A stretch of DNA of 40,105 nt from a virus. How positions within the stretch are numbered: position 1 is the stretch's first letter; every line of letters starts with the position of its first letter. Under the pieces are notes generated by a model. It had not been told where the DNA came from. It saw only the letters and a list, made by a program, of their open reading frames with translations, and did no database searches. Made by a program: the position numbers and the translations under genes. Below are positions 1 to 7,093 of the stretch, in pieces. The stretch is taken from positions 1-40,105 of IMG/VR virus record IMGVR_UViG_3300013093_002504. The stretch is one strand, 5' to 3'.

Positions 1-1
1 C

Positions 2-133
2 GTATCTAAGTTAACAAACCGTAAGGCATACTTAACTCCAATTTCAGGTACACAGTTTACTACTGGACAAGCGGCACAATGGAATTTAGCAACTCCAGTT
101 GCTAACGTTTCAGTAACATTAGATAACGCTTAA
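2..133 (+). CDS. C-terminal end of a structural protein (partial, left edge)
   Basis: An open frame enters from the left edge and ends at TAA 131-133, leaving 43 residues. The peptide is rich in Thr, Ala, Asn and Val, ends LDNA, and has no cysteine, which fits the end of a phage fibre or other virion protein like its neighbours. No domain can be named from so short a piece. It lies on the same strand as the following late genes and is separated from the next one by a short gap holding a hairpin. Function is unknown; the structural assignment rests on composition and context. Confidence 0.6.
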   Translation, partial: VSKLTNRKAYLTPISGTQFTTGQAAQWNLATPVANVSVTLDNA

Positions 134-143
134 TAGTTAATTA

Positions 144-163
144 GGGAGGAGGCAACTCCTCTC
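144..163 (+). other. 8-bp hairpin with GCAA tetraloop
   Basis: Bases 144-151 pair with 156-163, with one G-T pair, around the GNRA-type loop GCAA at 152-155. No T-run follows, so it is not a classical intrinsic terminator. It could stabilise or process the mRNA end between the two structural genes. The purine-rich left arm resembles a ribosome binding site but is too far from the ATG at 186; AGGA at 175-178 serves that start. Confidence 0.55.
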
Positions 164-185
164 ATTAACCTTACAGGATTCATAA

Positions 186-1238
186 ATGTCAAGAATATTA
201 AAAGTAAACGGTGATTATAGATTGCAAGTGCAATCTGGTGGTTATATTATCTTGGATGCACAATCCACCGGAACTGTTACTGTACTTGGTAATCTTGATG
301 TCAAAGGTACAACTACGTACATAGAAAACACAAATACAGAAATTAAAGATAATATAATTCAACTTAATTATGGACAAACTGGTAACGGTATTAGTAGTGC
401 TAACAGTTATGTTTCTGGTATAGAAGTTGAACGTGGAAATTATAGTGCCGCGCAGATTTTATTCAATGAACAAGTTAACCATTACGATTCTCTTGCCGGA
501 GCAGAGATAACCGGTACATGGACATTAAAAACAGCAGGCGGTACGACTGAAGGTCTACAATTAAGAACAGTTGTTTCAGACGGACTATCAGACCTTGCAT
601 TTGATATGTTAGGAAGTTCTCATCTACTATCTATAGTTAACGCTGGTGGAACTATAGGTGTTGCAGGTCATACTATAACAACTTCAGCTAGCAATTATGG
701 TTCATCGAATTTACAACCTTGGCATATTCCAAATGTACAATATTTACAAAACTATGTTCTTAGTACGTATGTAAACGGTGGTTTACAAGGAGTTGCGTTA
801 ACTGATAAAGTAATGTATCCACCTACCGCAGGTACAACTATTTCAAATGCAAATAGTTCGATTGAAGCTAATACTGGAAGTATAGTATTTCAAATATCTC
901 AATATACATACGCAACTGTAGATAGTAATGGAGTAACTGCTGGGTATGTTCGAATAGGCGGCGGAAATCTAATAAGTTCACAAGCCAACACAATTACAAA
1001 TACTAGTTCAAACAATTTAATTATTACAGCAAACAATGGTTATATAGAAATCAATGCTGTAACACAATTAGATAACGTAGGAACTAGTGTAACATATAAT
1101 AATACAGGAACTCAAATATATTCAAGTTCTACTGTTGGGCCAGCAAAAACTGGAATTTATTTTACTAATGCTAGCAACCACACCCCCGACGAATTAGTTA
1201 GTAGAAACAGAGCAGTACTGCTAAGTATCTTACTATAA
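186..1238 (+). CDS. tail-fibre-like virion structural protein (350 aa)
   Basis: Start ATG 186 is preceded by AGGA at 175-178. Residues about 30-69 contain a fibre-type segment, with LGNLDVKGTTTYIE followed by NTEIKDNIIQLNYG, then SGIEVERGN and an ILFNE motif. From memory this pattern recurs in structural proteins of T4-like cyanophages and related myoviruses. The C-terminus ends in TGIYFTN, DELVSRNRA and LLSILL, a terminal pattern I also associate with such fibre proteins. The chain is Thr/Ser/Asn/Gly rich, without cysteine, signal peptide or membrane segment. It is likely a trimeric, beta-rich fibre or baseplate-attached protein acting in adsorption. The next gene follows after 9 bases. Family recognition is by motif only; the exact fibre position is unknown. 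Confidence 0.72.
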   Translation: MSRILKVNGDYRLQVQSGGYIILDAQSTGTVTVLGNLDVKGTTTYIENTNTEIKDNIIQLNYGQTGNGISSANSYVSGIEVERGNYSAAQILFNEQVNHYDSLAGAEITGTWTLKTAGGTTEGLQLRTVVSDGLSDLAFDMLGSSHLLSIVNAGGTIGVAGHTITTSASNYGSSNLQPWHIPNVQYLQNYVLSTYVNGGLQGVALTDKVMYPPTAGTTISNANSSIEANTGSIVFQISQYTYATVDSNGVTAGYVRIGGGNLISSQANTITNTSSNNLIITANNGYIEINAVTQLDNVGTSVTYNNTGTQIYSSSTVGPAKTGIYFTNASNHTPDELVSRNRAVLLSILL

Positions 1239-1247
1239 GGAATTAAA

Positions 1248-1577
1248 ATGGCACTTACATCAACATTGATTGCAAATACAAACACAACAATATCTCCTAG
1301 CACATCATTTAGTGGTAGTCAAACAGGAATCGCAATTACTTGTATGATTTTTTGTAATTATACATCTAATACACCTGCTAGCATCACAGTATTTGCTGTG
1401 CCAAATGGAGGATCAGCAAATAATACTACTATGATTATAAATTCGCTAAGTATTCCAGGCGGAGAAACTGTAAGTTTAGATCAAGAAAAATTAGTATTAG
1501 GTAGCGGCGATGCTATTATAGCTGTCGCCAGCGCAGGTAGCGTAATAAGCGCAACAATTAGCACATTACCAGTATAA
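1248..1577 (+). CDS. small beta-rich virion protein (109 aa), paralogue of 6353-6685
   Basis: The start is preceded by AAGGA overlapping the previous stop. The protein is a Thr/Ser-rich chain with alternating hydrophobic residues, suggesting a single beta-sandwich domain. Its second half has a SIPGGETVSLDQEKLVLGSG segment that aligns with TIPSNTSMRVVTGGEKLVLGG in the 110-residue protein at 6353. The 114-residue protein at 32451 may be a more distant third member. No named function is known to me. Position between fibre genes suggests a fibre-associated or capping subunit, which is inference. The stop overlaps the next start in TAATG, implying translational coupling. Confidence 0.65.
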   Translation: MALTSTLIANTNTTISPSTSFSGSQTGIAITCMIFCNYTSNTPASITVFAVPNGGSANNTTMIINSLSIPGGETVSLDQEKLVLGSGDAIIAVASAGSVISATISTLPV

Positions 1578-2683
1578 TGAGATATTTAAAACGTCAAAAT
1601 ATTAATCGCAGAGTTGCTAATGATACAACTTTGTATTCAGATGTAGCTAATGCTAATGTCTTTATAGCACCAGTCAATGGCGGAAGTGTAGTGATACCAA
1701 ACGGGTCAAGCTCACAAGTTCCAAGTAGTCCACAAGTTGGTATGATGCGATATAATGCTACAACAAACGAAGTAGAAGTTTATCAAGGTAGTGGTGGTTC
1801 AGCAACTTGGAGAGCTATTAGATATAAAGAATCTACAGGAATTACCCAACAAAACTTAGGAGTAGGAGACAGTAGTCAGGTATATTTTGGACCATTAAAT
1901 CCAGCTCCACCGACAGTAGTACAAACTGGTAATGGAAGTTCGTCTGGACAATACAGTACCAATGTAGCATGGGGTGGTCAAAATATTATTGTATTAATTG
2001 AAAACTTGATGCAATTAAACAACGTAAACTATACAGTAGTACAAAACCCAAGTATAGGTACTGATAGTAGTGCAATTGGAACATTAAGTTTTGCAGGATC
2101 TACTGGTTCAAAAATATTATATTTTAATACAAGTGCAAATGTAATATCTGCTAGTTGGAGCACAAATGTAGCAACTTTAACATTTGCTTCAACTTATACA
2201 GATCAAACTGGATCATCAAAAACTAGATCAGAACCTCCATTTGCAATAGGAGCAACTATCACAGTAACTGGAATGATACCAACTGGTTATAACGGTATAT
2301 ATACCGTAACAGGCAGTACTGCAACTTCTATTACTTATGCTCTTTCAAGTAATCCAGGATCTGCTACAGTCTATGGTGGTACAGTAACAGCTAGCGGAAC
2401 AACACCAGCAGTATTTGCAAGTTTAAACAATTTAATTGGAGCAAATGTTACAGGTACAGGAATAGCTGGGTCAAGTACAGTGGCAAGTTATAGTGTTGAT
2501 ACTGGCACTGATGCATTAGTTAGTATTACAATGAATAATTATCCGAGTTCAACTATTGCAATTAATACAGTTAATATTACCATTAGCGAAGGTGCTACAA
2601 CTGGATCTGGTTGGTATTTAAAATTCAGTAGCCCACCTCCATACGGAAAAATAGTTACAGCTTTGATCGGATTTGATCAATAA
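1577..2683 (+). CDS. tail-fibre-like structural protein (368 aa)
   Basis: The ATG overlaps the previous stop by one base (TAATG) and has no clear ribosome binding site, so coupled re-initiation is likely. Residues about 38-85 carry a module of the form VxIPxG, then P...VGMMRYN, NEVEVY.G and a Trp. The same module closes the fibre proteins at 2698 and 4186. Residues about 195-310 show beta-rich segments with a GANVTGTGIAGSSTV motif, the same family of repeat that fills the giant proteins downstream. No catalytic motif is seen. It is probably a fibre or baseplate-periphery protein. Confidence 0.65.
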   Translation: MRYLKRQNINRRVANDTTLYSDVANANVFIAPVNGGSVVIPNGSSSQVPSSPQVGMMRYNATTNEVEVYQGSGGSATWRAIRYKESTGITQQNLGVGDSSQVYFGPLNPAPPTVVQTGNGSSSGQYSTNVAWGGQNIIVLIENLMQLNNVNYTVVQNPSIGTDSSAIGTLSFAGSTGSKILYFNTSANVISASWSTNVATLTFASTYTDQTGSSKTRSEPPFAIGATITVTGMIPTGYNGIYTVTGSTATSITYALSSNPGSATVYGGTVTASGTTPAVFASLNNLIGANVTGTGIAGSSTVASYSVDTGTDALVSITMNNYPSSTIAINTVNITISEGATTGSGWYLKFSSPPPYGKIVTALIGFDQ

Positions 2684-2697
2684 CTAAGGAGTAAATT

Positions 2698-4053
2698 ATG
2701 GCCCAAATGGGAAGAATAGGTGGCCCGTTATTAGCAGATAACTTACTGCGAAACGGAAATAACCTAGCGTTTGACACTAATTTATTATTCTTTAATGTTA
2801 ATAGTAAAACTATTGGCATCAATACTCCTGGCCCTTCAGCGGATCTTCATGTAGGTAATTTAAACAATGCCGGTAATGCAACTTCTGGCTCTTTGCAAAC
2901 TATCAATGCAAATATTACCAATCAATTAGAAATTAATAATTTTATTATTTCCGGCAATACTATTAGCCACGTAACTGATGAAATAATAATACAGCCAAAC
3001 CAATCTAGTAATCCTACCATTAACATGGCTGGGTTTGCAACAAATAATTTATATATCTATGGTAACAATATAACCAATACTGTTACAAATGACAGTATAA
3101 ACATAACTGGTGATACTAGTGCAGTTGGAGCAATTACAGGTGTAATATCAGTTAGTGATATGTCACTTATATACGGACAAACTTTACCAGTGGTACAAAC
3201 AGGCGGAACAGGTGCAACAATCTATTTTCCTGTAGGTTCTACTGGAGAATCCGCTGTGATAGTTACTCCCGGAGTTGGTTATACTACTGGAACTGCTACA
3301 ATAACTCAATATGCTACAACATTTTATGTTAATATTACATCGGTAGCCACCCAAGGCGGCATTAATATTTCCAATGATGTAGGCAATGTAGAATTAACTA
3401 TATCTGGTAATTTATGGGCAGACGGAAATATTACTACTGCCGGAAATATTACTGCTGACGGAAATATTACTTTAGGTAATTCTCCAACTGATACAATTGC
3501 ATTTGATGGAGAAATTGATAGCAATATTATTCCAAATGCAACTAATACGTATAACTTAGGATCAAATAGTTTAGTATGGGCCAATGTATATTCAAATAAT
3601 ACTACAATTAATTATTATACTGTACCTACAATTAACGCAACTAACATTATTGGAGGAAATGTTGAATTTAATAGCAATACTATTTTTGATACAAACAATA
3701 GTAATACTATTTTACTTTCAACTTCAGGAACAGGACTTGTTAATTTTAACGGAATTAACTATATAGAAGGTAACGATATATTTCAACCAAGTTCTGGATC
3801 TTTAATTATATCTAGTACAGGTAGTGGCCACGTAGCGTTTGCTGGAACATATGGTGTAGTAATTCCTAGCGGAGCAAGTAGTAACTATCCTTTAGCACCG
3901 TTAACTGGTACTTTAAGATATAATGTGTCTATAAACACTCTTGAAGTATATTCTGGAACTGCATGGATTCCAGCTTATGGCAATAATGCTACCTTATCTA
4001 GTAGCGATGTACAAGACTTAGTTCTTGCATATGAGCTCATCTTAGGGTACTAA
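2698..4053 (+). CDS. tail-fibre-like structural protein (451 aa), paralogue of 4186-6348
   Basis: AAGGAG lies just before ATG 2698. The N-terminus (GRIGGPLLADNLLRNG, then LAFDTNLLF and IGINTPGPSADLHV) matches that of the 720-residue protein at 4186 and probably anchors both fibres in the same way. The middle has short repeats such as AGNITADGNITLGNSPTD and NIIPNATNTYNLGSNSLVW, typical of phage fibre shafts. The C-terminus carries AFAGTYGVVIPSG, TLRYN and LEVYSGTAWIP. A DNA block at 3442-3571 is almost identical to one in the 4186 gene although the flanks differ. No cysteine-rich or enzymatic region is seen. Confidence 0.7.
   Translation: MAQMGRIGGPLLADNLLRNGNNLAFDTNLLFFNVNSKTIGINTPGPSADLHVGNLNNAGNATSGSLQTINANITNQLEINNFIISGNTISHVTDEIIIQPNQSSNPTINMAGFATNNLYIYGNNITNTVTNDSINITGDTSAVGAITGVISVSDMSLIYGQTLPVVQTGGTGATIYFPVGSTGESAVIVTPGVGYTTGTATITQYATTFYVNITSVATQGGINISNDVGNVELTISGNLWADGNITTAGNITADGNITLGNSPTDTIAFDGEIDSNIIPNATNTYNLGSNSLVWANVYSNNTTINYYTVPTINATNIIGGNVEFNSNTIFDTNNSNTILLSTSGTGLVNFNGINYIEGNDIFQPSSGSLIISSTGSGHVAFAGTYGVVIPSGASSNYPLAPLTGTLRYNVSINTLEVYSGTAWIPAYGNNATLSSSDVQDLVLAYELILGY
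3442..3571 (+). repeat. near-identical DNA block, copy 1 (pairs with 4639-4768)
   Basis: About 130 bases match 4639-4768 with only about six mismatches seen by eye, encoding the GNITxxGNIxLGNSPTD and NIIPNATNTY segment of the fibre shaft. Sequence on either side has diverged much more, which suggests recent gene conversion or recombination between the two neighbouring fibre genes. Confidence 0.8.
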
Positions 4054-4064
4054 AAATCAAAACA

Positions 4065-4072
4065 GATAAATA
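4065..4072 (+). promoter_or_regulatory. T4-type late promoter octamer GATAAATA
   Basis: GATAAATA differs from the T4 late consensus TATAAATA only in its first base. It lies in the gap after the stop at 4053, 113 bases before ATG 4186. By T4 spacing, transcription would start near 4078, directly before the hairpin at 4081-4103. Confidence 0.6.
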
Positions 4073-4080
4073 ATATTACT

Positions 4081-4103
4081 GGAGAGTTCGACTAAAACTT
4101 TCC
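4081..4103 (+). other. 5'-leader hairpin, 8 bp
   Basis: GGAGAGTT (4081-4088) pairs with AACTTTCC (4096-4103), with one G-T pair, around a 7-base loop. If transcription starts near 4078 this stem sits at the extreme 5' end of the transcript, where it could protect the message from decay. Confidence 0.55.
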
Positions 4104-4185
4104 GATATCATACTGTGGTAAACCCGCAAAGAGCGCAAGCTGAAAGAGTGGTTAACCGTGAAACACGGGGTATAAAGGAGCGTAA
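4104..4185 (+). promoter_or_regulatory. structured, GC-richer leader of the 720-aa fibre gene
   Basis: This leader contains a CCGTG-AAA-CACGG hairpin at 4156-4168, a possible AGC-GCAA-GCT stem at 4132-4141, and two similar words GTGGTAAACCCG (4115-4126) and GTGGTTAACCG (4148-4158 region). AAGGAG at 4175-4180 is the ribosome binding site for ATG 4186. By hand count 4081-4185 is about 47% G+C, well above the surrounding genes. No known riboswitch or ribozyme was recognised. Confidence 0.45.
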
Positions 4186-6348
4186 ATGGCTGTTGGTCGA
4201 ATTTCGGGTCCGCTCTTAAAGGATAACCTCCTTCGTAATGGGGTTAATTTATCTTTTGAGACGAACTTACTTTACTTAGATGTTGTGGACAGCCGGATTG
4301 GCATTAATACGACAGCACCTCAATACGACCTGGATGTTAACGGAACAACTCGCTCAACTAATTTATACGCAACTACTCAAGCACAAATAGGTGTAACTGG
4401 ATCAAAGTTTACTATATCTGGTAACACAATATCTAGTGATAATTCAACAATTAATTTAGTTCCAAATGGATCTAACCCTACTGTTTTTTCAGCATTAACT
4501 AATATTGGTAATTTATCACTAACTGGAAATACACTTAGTTCGACTAATACAAATGGACCCATTAATATCACAGCTAATGGTACTGGGTCTATTAATTTAA
4601 ACAATAATGTATTAGTTACTGGTAATTTGCATGCTACAGGAAATATTACTGCTGAAGGAAATATTATTTTAGGTAATTCTCCAACTGATACAATTGCACT
4701 TGACGGAGAAATTGTTAGCAATATTATTCCAAATGCAACTAATACGTATACATTAGGTTCGAATTCATTAGCTTGGCAAAATGTCTATACAAATACATTA
4801 ACTACTACTACCGTTAACGCTACTACAGCTAATGCTACTACTTTAAATACTAGCGGATTAACTATTACAGGTAATACTGTCAGCACTATTAACGCCAATG
4901 ATAATATTAATTTTGTAACTTCAGGAACTGGTGCAGTTCAAGTTGGTAATTTGGCATTTTCTGGGAATACCATTACTAATGTTGCAACAAACGCTATAAC
5001 TACGTTTACAAATGTAACTTCAGAAAATCCAACATTTGTAGGAACTATTTCTCCAGGCACATCGTCTACATTTACTGGAAGTATTTCAGGAAATGTATTA
5101 ACTGTTACAAGTCCTCCTGCAAATTCTTTCGGTGGAAGTATTGCGTTTAATGGAACAAATGAATACTTGTCATTATCTCCAGGATTTGGTGTCGGTGGTA
5201 TTGCATATACTATTGAATTCTTTTTTTACACAACTTCTACAGGTACCCAAACAATCTTAGGTGCAGTTGCAGGCGGATATACATTGACTTTTATTGGTAC
5301 CAACGAAGTTCAAATAGCATTGCAAGGTGTTAGTAGTTATACCTATGCTGTATCTTTTTCTACAAATACATGGAATCATATTGCAATAGTTCGAAACAGC
5401 GGATTATTAGAAACAGTTTATATCAATGGTGTTCAAACGTCTTCTGGAGCTAGAACTAATTCAATTAACTACGGAGGCAGTACTGAGAGTATTGGTGCAA
5501 CAATTGATGGTAATAATTTATTCCAAGGGGAAATAAGTAATTTAAGAGTTGTAATTGGTACAGCAGAATATGACCCGACATTAACAACTTTGTCAGTTCC
5601 TGGAGGACAATTAACCGCAGTTACAGGGACCGCAATTTTACTACTTGCTATTAATAGTTCAAATTATCTTAGAGATATAAGTACAAATCAAATATTATCG
5701 CAAGGCAGCAGTGGAACAGTCAGTTATAGTAACACATCTCCATTTGGTGCATCTGGTATTGGCCTTGATGTCGGACAAATAATTAGTGGTACTTCAATTA
5801 CTAACGGAACTTATATTGTATCTAATATATCAGGAACTGGCACTAGTGCATCTAGTTCTTGGACATTAAGTATCAGCTACGGAAGTGTTATTTCAAGTGA
5901 AAGTATTACTTCCACACCTGTAGTACTAACAGTTTCATCTATGACGTATGGAAGTATAACTATCGGTAATACTATTAGTGGAACCGGAGTATCGATAGGA
6001 ACAGTTATTACATCTCAATTAACTGGATCATCAGGCCTGGCCGGAACATATTATGTTAGTCCAATTCAGACAGTTTCAACTCCTACTACAATATCTCAGC
6101 TAACTGGTTCTGGATATGTTCAGTTTACAGGAACATACGGAGTAGTTATACCGGTTGGAAATACTACAAATTATCCTGCATTGCAGTATACTGCACCAGG
6201 AATGATAAGATATAACAATGATCCTACATATAGTTACGTTGAGATTTATAATGGAACTAGTTGGATAAGTGTGGCAGGCGCCGCAGCCGGCGTAACATCA
6301 ACTCAAGCCACAGATATTGCGATAGGTGTAATACTATCATTAGGATAA
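4186..6348 (+). CDS. tail-fibre-like protein with LamG/ConA-like domain (720 aa)
   Basis: AAGGAG at 4175-4180 supports this start. The first 55 residues (GRISGPLLKDNLLRNG, IGINTTAPQYDLDV) repeat the N-terminus of the 451-residue fibre at 2698. The shaft holds GNSPTD and NIIPNATNTYTLGSNSLAW repeats. Residues about 313-495 look like a laminin-G/concanavalin-type jelly roll: SIAFNGTNEYLSLSPGF, YTIEFFFYTTSTGTQTI, WNHIAIVRNSG, VYINGVQ and GEISNLRVVIGTAEYDP. Such domains usually bind glycans. After it come GTSITNGTYIVSN-type repeats, and the C-terminus ends with the GTYGVVIP, IRYN and VEIYNGTSW module. It probably recognises a surface glycan. It has its own promoter, and its first 55 codons are GC-richer than the rest. 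Confidence 0.75.
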   Translation: MAVGRISGPLLKDNLLRNGVNLSFETNLLYLDVVDSRIGINTTAPQYDLDVNGTTRSTNLYATTQAQIGVTGSKFTISGNTISSDNSTINLVPNGSNPTVFSALTNIGNLSLTGNTLSSTNTNGPINITANGTGSINLNNNVLVTGNLHATGNITAEGNIILGNSPTDTIALDGEIVSNIIPNATNTYTLGSNSLAWQNVYTNTLTTTTVNATTANATTLNTSGLTITGNTVSTINANDNINFVTSGTGAVQVGNLAFSGNTITNVATNAITTFTNVTSENPTFVGTISPGTSSTFTGSISGNVLTVTSPPANSFGGSIAFNGTNEYLSLSPGFGVGGIAYTIEFFFYTTSTGTQTILGAVAGGYTLTFIGTNEVQIALQGVSSYTYAVSFSTNTWNHIAIVRNSGLLETVYINGVQTSSGARTNSINYGGSTESIGATIDGNNLFQGEISNLRVVIGTAEYDPTLTTLSVPGGQLTAVTGTAILLLAINSSNYLRDISTNQILSQGSSGTVSYSNTSPFGASGIGLDVGQIISGTSITNGTYIVSNISGTGTSASSSWTLSISYGSVISSESITSTPVVLTVSSMTYGSITIGNTISGTGVSIGTVITSQLTGSSGLAGTYYVSPIQTVSTPTTISQLTGSGYVQFTGTYGVVIPVGNTTNYPALQYTAPGMIRYNNDPTYSYVEIYNGTSWISVAGAAAGVTSTQATDIAIGVILSLG
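4639..4768 (+). repeat. near-identical DNA block, copy 2 (pairs with 3442-3571)
   Basis: This is the second copy of the fibre-shaft block described at 3442-3571, with the same reading frame and direction, 1197 bases downstream. The conserved DNA identity, including silent sites, argues for recent exchange rather than protein-level constraint alone. Confidence 0.8.
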
Positions 6349-6352
6349 AAAA

Positions 6353-6685
6353 ATGTCAACATTATTCAAAAATAAATTAGCAACAGGATTAGGTACAGCA
6401 ACAACTCCGTTATTTCAAACTAACCCTTCAGCAACTACAACAATTATTGGGTTGAGTTTAACTAATATAACATCTGGTATTATTCAAGCAAGTATTCAAT
6501 TACAAGATACCAACGCAGGAACAACCGCATATTATATTCAAAACGTTACAATTCCATCTAATACAAGTATGCGTGTAGTGACAGGCGGTGAAAAATTAGT
6601 GCTCGGTGGTGCGACTAACGTAATTGTTTATTCCAATACTTCATCAAGTATGGATTTAGTTGCAAGTTGGGTTGAAATAAGTTAA
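6353..6685 (+). CDS. small beta-rich virion protein (110 aa), paralogue of 1248-1577
   Basis: AGGA just before the previous stop serves as ribosome binding site. The protein begins MSTLFKNKLATGLG and has the NVTIPSNTSMRVVTGGEKLV motif that aligns with the 109-residue protein at 1248. It is predicted to be one beta-sandwich, with no charged catalytic cluster and no signal or membrane segment. It lies 4 bases after the LamG fibre gene, much as its paralogue lies 9 bases after the 350-residue fibre gene, so each may partner the fibre encoded just upstream. Function is unknown. Confidence 0.65.
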   Translation: MSTLFKNKLATGLGTATTPLFQTNPSATTTIIGLSLTNITSGIIQASIQLQDTNAGTTAYYIQNVTIPSNTSMRVVTGGEKLVLGGATNVIVYSNTSSSMDLVASWVEIS

Positions 6686-6694
6686 GGATTAATT

Positions 6695-7081
6695 ATGTCA
6701 TATTATGCAGGTAATGAATTTAGTTTAAACGATTTATTAGGAGAAGGTAATCCTAGATATTTTTACGCCTTAACACGAAGCGACCCAGACGGCACTTTAT
6801 ATTTTTATAAAGCAGACCAATTAACTAGCACCGGCACACTTACTTTAAATAATCCCGGCGCTGGCCCTAATAACTTTGAAAACTTTGAATACGGTGTGGA
6901 CTTTTTTGACGGAAGAAATGCTGTAACACATGCAAGACCATATCCTAATTTAGCATTTGATCAATATCGATGGGACAATAAAAATTGTTTTTACTACATT
7001 GAAACTAATACTGGTGAGCTAATTGTTCGAATAAATCAAACATACACATATAGCCCTTCACAAATTATCTCATCGACTTAA
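6695..7081 (+). CDS. conserved virion structural protein of T4-like marine phages (128 aa)
   Basis: AAGGA precedes ATG 6695. The N-terminus MSYYAGNEFSLNDLLGEGNP, then RYFYALTRSDPDGTLYFYK, is one I associate with small uncharacterised structural proteins of cyanobacterial myoviruses. The remainder is acidic and aromatic, with FENFEYGVDFFDGRN and YIETNTGELIVRINQTY, and looks like a compact beta domain. It is directly upstream of the first giant gene, 12 bases apart, so it may help attach or assemble the giant protein (inference). There is no enzyme motif. Confidence 0.65.
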   Translation: MSYYAGNEFSLNDLLGEGNPRYFYALTRSDPDGTLYFYKADQLTSTGTLTLNNPGAGPNNFENFEYGVDFFDGRNAVTHARPYPNLAFDQYRWDNKNCFYYIETNTGELIVRINQTYTYSPSQIISST

Positions 7082-7093
7082 CAGGAATAAAAT

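Noticed and set aside
4140-4164. Hammerhead-like ribozyme core (CTGAAAGA ... GAAAC)
   Set aside because: There is one extra base in the CUGANGA core, the stem II region is a palindrome without a loop, and no cleavage site or third stem could be placed.
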